Shown: positions 50,601 to 62,810 of the stretch, in pieces
Layout: the number at the start of each line of letters is the position of its first letter
Position numbering within the stretch: position 1 is the stretch's first letter
Source of the DNA: Tomocerus qinae
Taxonomy: Eukaryota; Arthropoda; Collembola; Entomobryomorpha; Tomoceridae
Assembly (NCBI GenBank): GCA_020055645.1
Contig: CM034548.1
Coordinates: 27,454,201 to 27,518,200, forward strand
Length of the DNA stretch: 64,000 bases
Direction: 5' to 3'
Program-made: the position numbers and the translations under genes
The notes under the pieces: model-generated
Databases searched by the model: none
Told to the model about the DNA's origin: nothing
The model's input: the letters and a program-made list of their open reading frames with translations, nothing else

Positions 50601-53600
50601 ATTACAATTAGGTTTGTAATTTTATTGCTATTTTTAAACAATAATAAATTTGTGTACTTACCATGTTAAAAGATGATTGCCAAGTTTATTTTGAGCTGGC
50701 ACTTTCGGCTTAATTGCACTTTATGATGAATTTACGTCTTTTTGGTAAAAGGTTCTTTGGTTAAACTAATTCCTATGATGGATTACTTTTCAACTGTCAG
50801 AGTAATTTTTGCAAATATTTGAGGCATTTTAAACTAAAGGTTAGCAACAGTGTATTCAACTACAGACTGAGCTGGAATAGGAACTTGCAGCATGGTTCTC
50901 ATTTGTAGCACGTTTGTCCGAATGCACTATTGTTCGCTTTAGAGACAACTTCAGTGTACTATTTCTTTTTCATGTATTGTTAAATTAAAAGTTAATTGGG
51001 TTGAGAAAGGAAAGCTTCGCGAGTCTGTAAAAGACAACACATACGTAACATTAAGTTGTTCAAAATGTAAAGAAGACATTAAATTAGTCACTGCTTAAGT
51101 ATTTCATAAGGCCGAGTTATTGAAAACAAGAAATCACTGAGATTGTTGAAATGATAAATTTTTACTAAATTTAAGCAATTTCTTATAACTTCAGTATAGT
51201 TAATCCTGATTGTATTGGCGCTGCATTGAACTTATTAATCTAGTAAGTGTTTTACCTGAACTAGATGTGAACGGTAGACGCAGACGGTGGGAATGGTTTT
51301 TAAGGTTGTAAAAAGTAGTAGTACATAACTCATGGAATCAATCAATTCACTCGTAAAACTTTGATGTGATAATAGGTACGAGTATAAGAAAGATATAATC
51401 CCTTATTAAATTTAGTGCACAATACAAACTCAAGAAGTTATTGAAGTGAGTAAAAGTTTAATATTATGTATGAATACGGTCGAGTCACTGAATGATGATA
51501 AGGAAACGGAGACGAAGTAATAACTGGTTTACTGGATGCTGGATGAAACTGTCATGACTTGGACTACGCTGGCCACATACTGTGGCTATGTACTTCTGGC
51601 TGGTGGTGTTAACGATCACATTGAGTCATATAAGAAAACTCGAGAAGTAAAGTGTTGCTGATTGCAAAGTTCTAAAGTCTATTTAGTATACGTCGAACTC
51701 TATCTGATGCTTTGTATCTAGGTACTTTTGGAAGACGGGTTAGTTATAACACTATTGATAGTTCTTCCAGTTGGATTTTGGTTGTTATTCCATTATTTCA
51801 TACGTTATAATGTACACTTATGTGAAACTGTGAAGCTTCAAGTGGCTAATAGAATTAACATTGAGATTACTACGATATGGCATTAGGTGACTCACTCAAA
51901 AACCAACTCATCACACATACCCATAAATATATTATTATTATCAGCCTATCCATAGGCCAAGACTCAATCAGAACTCTCCTTATCAGTATATTAAAACTGT
52001 TTCTATATAATATTGGCATATATCATATAAATGTTATACCTACCTAACACTCTTATCTGCTTAAAAAATTACTCTCGATATTATATATTGGTGAAGCCAC
52101 TTCACATAATGTTATGACCACTATTAAATACTGACCATTTCATTTCGAGAGCAGAATACTACACACATTATGTTTCCTATTTATTGCTCTCTTCGTCCTC
52201 TCTGCAAACTATTCATTTACTTATAAAGCTTAACCTGAAACGAGCAAAACTGGAATTCTATTTCTTACGTATTGCACAACCACAACAGCATCTATTTCTT
52301 ATTCTAATGATATAACTGTTAAGTCAGAGTACAGAGTGAAGAATTGGAGCCCTCAAAGAGTTGTACATCTAAACCCAGACCTTACCAATCCAACCTACAC
52401 TAAACCCTCTCTCCAATACTATTTAACACTGGGTAATGACCCACCTAAATCAGAGGTTCAGAACCCAAACTCGTATTCTAAACCTAAAGCCCAAAAGTTC
52501 TTTCCCCTGATACTCTTTTCATACATAGTTTAAGAAATTAAATGAAAGTCTAGTCCTCTTTTAGCAGTCAGTGCCAATGCCATTTCATTGGTATTTCTGA
52601 ATTGTGTTTGACATGAAAGTTATTTTTTACAACATGAATATTCTATACTAGGCCCCCAGTACTTCAGTTAATTTCGATGATGATAATGTTAACACAGAGG
52701 GCAGAGGAAAGTTTTATCTTGTAATATGCAAATTAGCATATTATGAAAATATTATATTTTTGAATTCCAGATTGTAGATAAATGATAAGTGGACTTGCGC
52801 TTTGCAGCATTAAGCGCAGGCAAGTATCCACGTATTTGTTCAATCTCAGAGTTAGAGGGAATACCCTCTTCTTATAAATAGTGCTTGATTAGAGGATTCG
52901 TTAATTATGAAATTCGTTCTTTCTGACTTAGGAGGGATGCTGCTTCCCTGCTCCTTTCTAAATACGTGCCGGGTGAAGCAATACGTTTAAGTAGACATAC
53001 ATACATACAAATAACGACAAAACATGTTTATATATAGTGATATGAATTCACCGACAGTATGACAAGGCACGGACAATCTATTTTAACGTTTTCTAAACTT
53101 TCAGCTTATTGAACCACGCAGGTTTTTATTCAGATTTTAGTTATAGCGTGAAGGCTAGTATCGTGGAAATGGGGGTCGGTATAGAGTATAAGGCTTGGTC
53201 TCTACGGGACTAATAATATTCCCCATGCAAAGACTCCTGCAAACTATAATATAGGCAATAGGCAGCCTTTTTAACTCCATTTCCAGAGAATCTTGTTGCA
53301 AAAAATTAGCTGCATGAAATTAAAATTGGGAGGTGAAAGTGGGTCAAAATGTATTTTTGGATAACATTTCAGATTGGAAAATCGACTTTTGCACTACTGG
53401 TGAGACAATTTTGACCTTTTTAACCGTCAGTAGTTAACCCAACACTGGAAAATTAGGTATAGGATTTGTAAATATCGCAAAACCTAACCTGCCAATCTTA
53501 GGGATATAGCAATATGACATGCAGTTTCATTTAGGGTCTTTCAATTCCAGTTCCTATGCAAGATGAGTACCTAAAATAAATAGCCACAAAATCAAAGTCC

Positions 53601-54097
53601 GTTGTTAATTAAGTCACGTACCAGAAATCCTAACAACCACACGTCTTTTAAAGGAGCAACAATAACACATGAGCTGAGCTTCATTGACACTTTGGCACCA
53701 TGTTATGCAGAAACGCAAAGTCAATACTAATGGCAAGCACAATATTGCACAATAATATGAAAGATATATAGATTAACTATATAGAAATGGACATACCTAC
53801 CTAACTCCCTATCTCTATGCATTATATCCGTTCTGTCATTTCTTCGTCCCAGCAGGATTGTATGCTCTATTTCAACCAGATTTGCAATACGTATTTTCAC
53901 ACTGGATGACTAATTTCACTCACTAAAACATCACTCGTTTTACATGTACTTTTATAACTCATTTAAAGTCTCACCAATAACCACTAGCATACATGTTCAT
54001 AACTACAGCCACCATATTATAATGCTCCTTCACATTTTAATAGTTATTAGGAAGCTTTGCTTAGTATCCTTATGAATTTGTCGCTGTCACTCTGCCG
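47657..54097. other. Gene-poor AT-rich stretch
   Basis: No recognised gene. A consensus donor on the minus strand (aacatg/gtaagta, exon edge at 50662) could end a distant 5' exon of HR96 but nothing confirms it. An open frame at 52336-52533 (+, 65 codons, Pro/Asn-rich) is unassigned. A piece near 52970 (gtgccgggtgaagc) resembles tails of dispersed retroelements, too short to assign. Confidence 0.45.
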
Positions 54098-54129
54098 ATC
54101 GTCTGGTCGTCCGGTCGTCTGATCGTCCA
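54098..54129. repeat. 8-bp tandem repeat, four copies
   Basis: Four consecutive imperfect units read atcgtctg, gtcgtccg, gtcgtctg and atcgtcca. This short array is GC-rich against its surroundings. Confidence 0.6.
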
Positions 54130-54544
54130 CTAATTTTATTAGCACGTATATCTTTGCAACGACATAACTTATTCCAAAACTGTTTTTTGCATATGGTAGC
54201 AAATGTATTCAGGAGCAACTAGTTATCATTAGAATTCAAATTTGATGCATCCCCTGGTTTGTGGAAATTATATAAAGACAGAAGGTGAGGCAGACAGTAA
54301 TAGTACGGCAGGTGAGACAGACAGCGTATAACATAGAGGACTGTGAATGAGCTGAGCTATCTAAGAGACTACACACCGCGCTGGTATTAACATGCTCTGA
54401 AACTGCGGGATACAAATGCAATATAAAATAGCTTCTCTAGAGCAACGATTAGTTGAATACAATTTTCGTTTCATTGCAACCATATTGTCACTGCATTGTA
54501 ACCCAAAAGTGAAAATTGGCTAAAGAAGAGGATTTTTGTCCATT

Positions 54545-55620
54545 GTGATTAGTTAAATACAGTTTGAAACATTTTATCGTAAAAATTGTCAAAATATAAG
54601 AGTTTGAAAGATTTTAACGTGAAAATTGTCAAAATATAATGGAAATGGTTGTCCATCTTCACTTCATTATGAATACATGTGTGGGATTCATCAGTGGTGA
54701 GTGCAGTTAACTACAATTATCTCAAATCACTATTTAGGTATTGTTTAAATCACAATACTACATTCAATTTGTATTGCAATCCAAAAAATTATTAATCGGG
54801 TATAATCCTAATCGTGACACTCGATTCTTTCCAGCTTTACAGTCACCTGGTGCGGAATTGATTGGGTTGTGATTAGTTTGAAACATTTTATCGTAAAAAT
54901 TGTCAAAATATAATGGAAATGGTCGTCCATCGTCACTTCATTATAAATACACGTGTGGGATTCATCAGTGCTGAGTGCAGTTAACTACAGTTGTCACAAA
55001 TCATTATTAGCTTTACAGTCACCTGGTGCGGAATTGATTGGGTTGTGATTAGTTTGAAACATTTTATCGTAAAAATTGTCAAAATATAATGGAAATGGTC
55101 GTCCATCGTCACTTCATTATAAATACACGTGTGGGATTCATCAGTGCTGAGTGCAGTTAACTACAGTTGTCACAAATCATTATTTAGGTATTGTTTAAAT
55201 CACAATACTATATTCAATTTGTATTGAAATCCAAAAAATTATTAATCGGGTATAATCCTAATCGTGATACTCGATTCTTTCCAGCTTTACAGTCACCTGG
55301 TGCGGAATTGATTGAGTTCTGCATGTTGACTCCAAACTTATATGAATACTCTAATACCAATACCATCAACTCCCGCCCAGACTGTTGGACCAAAGACTCC
55401 AACTATAACCCTACATTTTAGATGGCGTAGTGAGTGGAATCTACAAAATCAACAAGATATTACTATTTAGGTATTGTTTAAGTCACGTTACTATATTGAA
55501 TTTGTATTTCCAGCTGACTTGCCGAATGCATCCCTACTCATTATTAAATGACATATTCCATTCTTTCCAGCTTTACAGTCTACTAGGAATTGATTTAGTT
55601 CTGCATGTTGACACATGGTG
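54545..55620. repeat. Tandem/segmental duplication cluster
   Basis: A block starting gattagtttgaaacatttta occurs at 54871 and again at 55047, a 176-bp shift. The first about 138 bases of the two copies are identical. A more diverged copy begins near 54601. The first and third copies share a longer right part (54737-54865 and 55187-55314) that is missing from the middle copy. A further partial copy covers about 55455-55610. Two 40-bp sub-repeats lie head to tail at 54561-54639. The right part is open in frame on + (55191-55421), without known similarity. Confidence 0.7.
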
Positions 55621-56609
55621 AAGAATTGAAGTTAACTATTTGGAATAAACATTTTATCGTGGAATCTACAAAATCGACAAGATATCACTATTTAGCTTGG
55701 TGTTAATTGACTCCTGAAGGGTGGATATTCATGACTACCAGCAGTTTGATCTGGGACAGGAATGGGATTCCGGAATGGGACTAATTCAAAAGAAAGTCCC
55801 ATATAAAATTTCAAACTATTTTATAGGACTTTCTCTACAGAACCCAGCTGATACGGGCAGGGGATGGGGGGAGGAAGAGACAGGAATCTGTCTATTTGCC
55901 TTGATTCTAATGATAACTGATTGTGGCTGAATACATGTGCTACCATATGCAAAAAGCAGATTTGAAACAAGTTATGTCGTTCCAAAATATGCGTGCATTT
56001 TATTATCGAAGGACAACCAGACCATCAGAATTTTTTTTTAAATCTCCCGCTTCGATCCTGCGTATACGCCTGTTTGCCAACAGTTTATTGATTGCATCAA
56101 TCGTCATATTACAAGTCAACTGCCCTAGCTCAAGTTTAACTGGAAAAAAATTAGCTTAATACCTATATACATAATGGAATGCGGTAATTAGTTTTCACTG
56201 TGGTTATCACTATTACTTATTATAAAACTTCTCTTAGCAGGACAGTTACATGTTTTACTACTTAATCTATATAAAGTATTTATCTGCATGTATTTTCCAT
56301 CCAGGGGTTTAAACGTTGAGTTATAAATATTTTACCCAATTATATTTGTTGAAAGAAACATCTGATGATTTCTTTCGTGATAGACAACAATTCTTGGAAA
56401 TGCAAGACTTATGTACAGATACTACTACTAGATTTCATAGAATGAAGCCAACTCTTTCTTTCATCCGTTTCGGTGAATTAGCAGAGGCAAAAGAATGGAC
56501 ATTACTTCAATACTTCAAATCCTCAATATAGTCTACGACAAAAAAAATGCGAATGCTAGAGATAAAGAGACAATGATTGTTATCTGTTATCGGTTCTAAG
56601 TAACGGTAC
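55621..56609. other. Stretch with unassigned open frames
   Basis: Open frames at 55721-55930, 55923-56159 and 56316-56531 (+) have plausible protein composition but no recognised domain. On minus, a strong acceptor (aatttttttccag) is followed at about 56140-56035 by a 35-codon frame (TIDAINKLLANRRIRRIEAG) ending in TAA. None could be tied to a family. Decayed mobile DNA or a fast-evolving gene are both possible. Confidence 0.3.
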
Positions 56610-58466
56610 CTATATTCTCAGTTTCAACCAGACAAGTATCTCTGCGGAATATTTTACGACGTTATAGCATGGATATTTGGCATGATTTGTAAAAGGAACT
56701 GTATTTTTAACAACCCATTCTTCATTGAAGAGGTCGTTAAACACCCAGACACGTAGTAACGGATTAGCTTTGGTACTTCTAGTTACAACACATATTTACA
56801 TAAAGTTCTGCCGAAGTAGATGAACCAATGCGTTCGATTACTAATAGAAAGATGTTATCCATGTGGAGTTGATTCCAGTTGTTATTGTGATAGAATAAAA
56901 CACCATCACCATGGTTGTAAATATTATACTAACCTAACGAACTTTGAACTAACTCCTAGTAACCGTTCATTCAAACAGTGGCCATTTTTTGAGGGTAACA
57001 TGAGAAAGCATCATTAGATTGATTGAATCGACTGAAGTTCCTACGTAAATATTTCTTCTATAGTGTATAGACTGAATTCTTAATGACAAAACATTTCTTA
57101 GGAATGAATTTAGACTGTATTTAAGGATATGTCCATTAGTTCATAGCTAGTGTGAATTTTCCTCATTGCCACTAATAAAGCATGATAATAAATGTTGTTA
57201 ACTATATTATAAACAAGTAGGTAGTAGGTACCATTTGTACATTGTACTTCGAATTGCTAGATTACTATTAAGCATTATAACACATAATTCCACCTTCCAC
57301 CTGTGCTTTTGTTTGTTCATCCACCTGTGCTTCCGTTTGTTTACTGGGGTTTCATAATACATGGATTACATAAATTACATATTGCCTATCAGTGGCATCC
57401 AAACTAAATGGATGTTAATACTTAGATTAGATAATATTGTATCGGTTAATCAAGGACGTAACGAAGAGGTGTTTCAAACTTAAGCCCCCCTCCGAAATTT
57501 AAGAAAAGGAAGATTGCTACTGTAAGCAAAGCTCAGGTGATTTTCAGGCTACGTTCATTTTCGTCAAAAGTGAAATTTTCATTTTTCTCAATTCCAGGAT
57601 ACCTCGAAATTCGTTTCTGTAATACGTGATTGGTGATCAGTTTTGAAGCGAACAAGCAGGGTAGGTTGATATGGTAACTTCTCCTTAGCAGGTGGTGAAT
57701 ACATCTCAATACCCATTGTAATACCCCCTATTGTAATACCCCTCCGTGGGACAACCCCTCCGTTGTACTACTACTCCCCTATATGCAAACTACATTAAGG
57801 AGAAATTATATAGTGAAACTTCATCAAAAATTTTATTTAATAATATTATAAGCATTTTGTAAGCGCTTACTAATGGAAATGTTCCCACCCATAGATCTGC
57901 CACAGCATTTTAAAATTGTATGTACAGCAGTACAAAGTTAGTGCTAGTTAGTTAGGGTCGTCCCACGGAGGGGTAGTTCCACGGAAGGGGTAGTCCCACG
58001 GAGGGGAATTACAATAGGGGGTATTACAATCCAAGGGGTATTAAGATGTTACCGCATATGGTAATACCAATACCGAAAACCATTCAAAACCGTTTACGAG
58101 GATTTTTTCTGTTGTAAAAATGGGGAAGGGGGGCAATGGCTGCATTCAAGATTGTATAGTAGTAGCTTTGGGATTAACTACCTTTCCCCATACATGGGTT
58201 TGAATGGTTTTTGGTCCGGACTATTATCACACCTTCTAATGAGAAGTTACCATATCAACCTACTTTGATACAAAGTGTATATGGATTTACCGAATGAGCT
58301 TTAACATGTTATCTTCCATTGCAAAAACAAGATATGCTTTTAATGACCATTCTTGCAACCACTCATATCTATGTATCAGTTTTTGTCCATTTAACCAACT
58401 GTCCATGGTGGAGCCAGGCAGTGGATGGAGCTCATGATAAGTAGAATATATATTAATGCTAATTGT
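56610..58466 (-). CDS. Two exon-like ORFs that join in frame, unidentified, low confidence
   Basis: Minus-strand segment 58466-58291 follows an acceptor (ttctttgcag) and ends at a donor-like gtaaatcc in phase 2. It encodes a peptide containing LHPLPGSTMDSWLNGQKLIH. Segment 56778-56610 follows an acceptor (ttgtaactag), continues in the same frame with LRVWVFNDLFNEEWVVKNTV and ends in TAG. The intervening intron would hold the foldback element at 57661-58263. I recognise no family. The pair may be the 3' end of a gene whose 5' exons lie near 58754-58844 and 59382-59525, but the phase from 58754 to 58466 does not fit. Chance is not excluded. Confidence 0.25.
57661..58263. mobile_element. 603-bp foldback element with 23-bp perfect terminal inverted repeats
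   Basis: The left end 57661-57683 begins gtaggttgatatggtaac and is the exact reverse complement of 58241-58263. A second inner pair (57714-57752 against about 57993-58031) is nearly perfect as well. It includes the phrase gtcccacggagggg, which is repeated about three times in the right arm (57958-58006). The interior is non-coding. This is typical of a foldback or MITE-like DNA element. Confidence 0.65.
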
Positions 58467-60051
58467 CTGCAAAGAATGTTTTGCAGCTAGTTCAGTCTAA
58501 AGTGTGAATTACGTTAAAGCAAATTATTTGGTAATTCCAGCATTTTCGAAAGTAATTAACTCTCGCTTACAAGAATTGTCTCAATAAGTATCTCAATTAG
58601 ACTTTTTGTAATAGTTACTCAGTTTTAAACAACAAACTCGAAAACTAAAAGCGAGTAACACATAAATGAACAGATAATCCCTAAAATGATTGTAAAGATA
58701 CCATATTGTAAACATCGTCAAGAAACAAGTTTTTATGACAATGACCATCATACAATTTGCAGGAGAATCCCATGCTTTTTTATAACATGACGAATATTCC
58801 ATTCGATTACGCACTACTACAACCATTCTTTGTATATACTTTAGCTATTGCCATTTTATTGGTTCAATAAAGGAAATATTATGTGGTTAGTGGTTAACTA
58901 TGGTCAAAGACGCAAATCGTATAAATTAAGAGTTATTTTATTTCTGCAATTTACTAACTTAAACTTACCACACAAATACATTTTACATCACTATTACTAT
59001 CCCATAAAGTATCACTTGTACTTGTAAGTTCAAAGCCTGCCGTATTTAGTACACGTAGCTTTTAAAACTGCGGTTGTTATTACTCATTATATCAAACCGG
59101 TATGACAATTTGCCTTTACACAAGGAATTATTTTTAGGAACATTGAAAAAAGTTATCTGCTTAAAAGGTCGTGGTAAAGCACAAACATATTCAAAAAATT
59201 AGCTTTAATGCAGAATGTCGTAGTGTATCTGTAGAACCCACGTACAAATCAAAACTCAGACGTAAATTTTCTAATGATTAAAAGCTAATATGCAAATAAA
59301 GTTGTTGTGACGTCTGTGAGGTATAATAAACATGTTACGTTAATCAAGTTGTACACATAAATGTGCTAAAAAAGAACTTACGAAGAAAATTATAACCTTA
59401 AAATAATCAATTAGGTCTCGCCTGATTATGGAATAAGAATGGCAGAATATAAATATATAGGTATGTAATGCAAAAATGATACAAACGGCTGCAACACATT
59501 TACGCACGTACTTGGCGTTTTTCAATTTCTTGATGGATTTTTAGGGGTTTCTTTTTAGAGGTAGATGATAGGAGAATGTGTACAGTAATATTTATACACA
59601 AAAGATGGCAACTGACAGTACTTGTCAATATTTTTATTTGTAGAAAATGAAATAGATTATTAAAAAATAAATTCAAAGCTAGAATTCCCAGATCAAATCA
59701 ATTCCCTAATCTTTGACCCACTAAAGGAGCATTAGATAAATCAACCAATATTCAAAATAAATTGTGAAAAGAACGAAAAGTTTGAATGTTTCAATTCTTA
59801 ATGAAGGAAAGAAGGAAACGAGGAAAATTTTCCAACTAGTACATTATAATTGGACTCGGTTTGCATTAATTTGTTAAACAATAATAAGAATATTTAAAAT
59901 TTGAACACGTATTACCTTGAAAAATCAATTACGATAAAACTTTTGGACTATTGAAATGAATTTATTAAAACAGATTCTTCACATTATATGTATTTCAATT
60001 GTAAGAACACGAAATTCATACGTGGCACAACGGTTATAACAATCAGGTACA
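58467..60051. other. Mostly non-coding, with two unassigned exon-like frames on minus
   Basis: Minus-strand 58844-58754 (acceptor aatggcaatag, frame LKYIQRMVVVVRNRMEYSSC) and about 59525-59382 (strong donor gtaagttc, hydrophobic frame with AAVCIIFALHTYIFIFC) look exon-like. They join in phase 0 with each other, but no start codon or known family was found. Confidence 0.25.
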
Positions 60052-61251
60052 TTAACCCAGTATTAGATCCACAGCTTGAGCTAAATTATTTACTATTGCA
60101 TCTGGTGTTACTTGAGGATGGGATTCGTCGGACGGTCTGAATTTCCCTGTTCTTACTAAAACTCCCCTCATTCCAGCATTCTGGGCACCTCCAACGTCTC
60201 CGATAATATCGTCACCAACCATTACAACCTACAAAATTAATAGTTTTGGATGAAACATTGAAAAATCAAATTGCATGAAAATATATGTAAATAACAGGAA
60301 TGGGACTTACATCTTTTGCCTCAAGACCCAGTTCAGTTAAAGCAGATTGAAAAAATAGGGACGATGGCTTGCCAACTAATTCCGACTTTATATCAGTGGC
60401 ATACTCAAGAGCTGCAGCAAAAGGCCCGACGTCTAGACACAATCCTCCATCGTCTTTGTAATAACGGCTTTAATTTAAAAAGTAAAAAGTCCTAGTTAGA
60501 AGAAGGTAATTCATGATGTAGATAACAGTAACTATTATGAATATGAACATATTATGTATATGCATGCAAATATTTACAACCTTCATTACTTTTAATGTAA
60601 AAATCTTAATTACCCTTTTCCCAATGTAAAAAATCTAGGATTCGAATCTTTTAACTTTAGCAGAGTTCTAAATGCTTCATTCATTGCTTTATAGGTGAAA
60701 TAATCGGCCGCATCCCCTAGAACAACACAATTAGGATCTGATTGATCTATTTCCGCAAATTCTGGCAAAAGCTGCAAAGAAAGTCCATCAATTTTTATGG
60801 GAATTATATGATTTATTCTTTATATGTACAATATGATTTTGTAGCAGAGATTTCTTACCCCTGGGTGTACTAAAAGATGTGGACGAAGACCTTCTTTTTT
60901 TAAGAGTCTAGCCATAGCAGGAGCCGGAGCATTTATATCGTTAACAGTTACACTTGAATATCCTAAATGATGTAGTTTTTCCAATGACGACTGAACTGTT
61001 ACTTGAGTCTCATTTGTAACAAGTCGCACCGGGATTGGGGAATTCTTCAACCTGACAGAATTTGGGCAATTTTATTCCTTCTCTTATATATAAACTACCA
61101 ACAAATTATATATTTATATGACAAATATCAAAACGAACTTCTTAAAAGCGTTCACGGATCCCTCTATAGCTACATCTCCATCTCTCAGTACTCCAGATAT
61201 ATCCAGTAGCACTCCACGGATAGGTTTATCAAGCCATGTGGATTTGGACAT
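60052..61251 (-). CDS. LHPP: LHPP-type HAD phosphatase, 5 exons, 265 aa
   Basis: Exons (minus): 61251-61139, 61051-60859, 60771-60614, 60467-60311 and 60228-60052, summing to 798 nt. Human LHPP (phospholysine phosphohistidine inorganic pyrophosphate phosphatase) removes phosphate from histidine and lysine and hydrolyses pyrophosphate. HAD motif I is GVLLDISGV with D17 and S19; motif II lies in RLVTNETQ; the conserved Lys is in ELVGKPS; motif IV is MVGDDIIGDVGG. Family blocks APAPAMARLLKKEGLRPHLL, DPNCVVLGDA, GGLCLDVGPF and RTGKFRPSDESHPQV are also clear. The length (265) is close to the human protein (270). HDHD2 is a related alternative, but the block pattern fits LHPP better. Confidence 0.93.
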
Positions 61252-62810
61252 TATCTTCGATTCTCAGGTAAAGATTATTCTATGTATGACAAGTCACATG
61301 TTATATGAATTTGATCTGTGAATGGGTGTACCCAGCATGGAAGTATGGAAAACTTACGATATATTACTCCAGAGCAGAAAAAGGAGCACTGTACTTCCCT
61401 TGTCATTAATGTCACTATAATTACGAAAATTCTCCTCCGGGCTACTAGCTGTTTAAGATCATCTTATTTGACAGTGATTTATCAATACTTCCTTCTATTT
61501 TCCCTCACTTTGCTTCGATTCCAGTTGGCTCTCTTCTTTTAGTCAGTGGCCGCTCTGCACTTTTCCGTGCAACGAACCTCTATTCGGCTATTTAGACCGT
61601 TAGAGCGTCTCCATGAAATGCATGCACGAACGCCTAAACGATTGCCTAAACAATCCAGAGAACAAGCACAAGTAGTACGACTGTTGATTCATTATTTCGG
61701 CAATTTTTGTTCGTTGTCTAAATGGAAGATGCAGTTAATGTTGTAAAAGATAAATGCTCCTATTTCATTGGAAATACGATTATTTATTATATTAATGCGA
61801 TTTGTGATGAACTTAAAGAGACGAGAGGTTTCTTCCAATGTTCCAATGTGCCAATGTTCAATGATAATGTTATTCGGTATTGAATAAATGAAGTCACTGA
61901 TTATTACACTAAACTTATGTTACATTTATTTAAAACACACTCACAGTAATCTAAAAGTAAAAATTACATGAAATCTTATATACTAAAACCACAACAAACT
62001 TAAAACTTAACTTCAACATGCACGAGGCATAAAAACAAGTAAAATCTGGATTTAACCTACAAGGAAATTATCATAATACAACACATACTTTTACAGAAAC
62101 TAGAAACATATGCATAAGTAAACAGTAACAAACAGCTGAGTTAGTAGAGAAACATTATTACATAATAATAAAAGGTACTTACTACCATCATGTAAAACTT
62201 ATAAGTATTCTAAAAATTTTACAAAATAATTTCTAATGCTACTTTCATAAAATAAGAAACATTTAGCTTACTGACTTACAGATATGGTAGATTTTTATAA
62301 CATTTCATTACCCTTACATTTAACTATGTATATTTAATATTAAAAGGATTTAAGAGCTACAGGGAAATTCTTAACGCACCAGTGTCTTTCAACAGTTCTT
62401 GTCAAATATCATTCGGTTTTTGTACACTTCAGGAGGTAACATTATTGGTGCAAATATATAAATACAGGTTTATATCAAAAGTGTAAATATATATAAGTTA
62501 TCACTTAGCGTTTACTTTTCAGTCTTAGTTACACTTTACGAAGGCACTTAAATTTTAGATTGATTCTGAGCACGGCAGTTGGTACTTAGAAGCCGAATTG
62601 AGCAAAATTGAGAAATCAATTCAGAACATACTCTCATATGTCTATGTTATAAAAAAATACTAAAATGACTATTTGACATGATTGAAAACAGAGGTGTTGA
62701 AAATGTTAGGACCTAGTACTGACTAAAATATTACTACTGTATAAGAGATGCCATTGATTGACGTACTGAAACTTAAAACTAATAAATTATTTAATGGACA
62801 AATCCTGCAG
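61252..62810. other. Intergenic stretch: LHPP upstream region and SLC26 3' UTR
   Basis: Open frames at 61318-61542 and 61546-61746 (+) have no recognised domain. The second has a basic, Arg-rich stretch. The part from about 61900 to 62810 is AT-rich and probably contains the long 3' UTR of the SLC26 gene. Confidence 0.45.

Noticed and set aside
50662-50740. Consensus minus-strand splice donor after aacatg, tested as the first exon of HR96
   Set aside because: No good acceptor lies just upstream of the HR96 start at 43834, so the link is unsupported.
52336-52533. Pro/Asn-rich 65-codon frame on +
   Set aside because: It sits in a pyrimidine-rich patch with no conserved domain and no partner exon.
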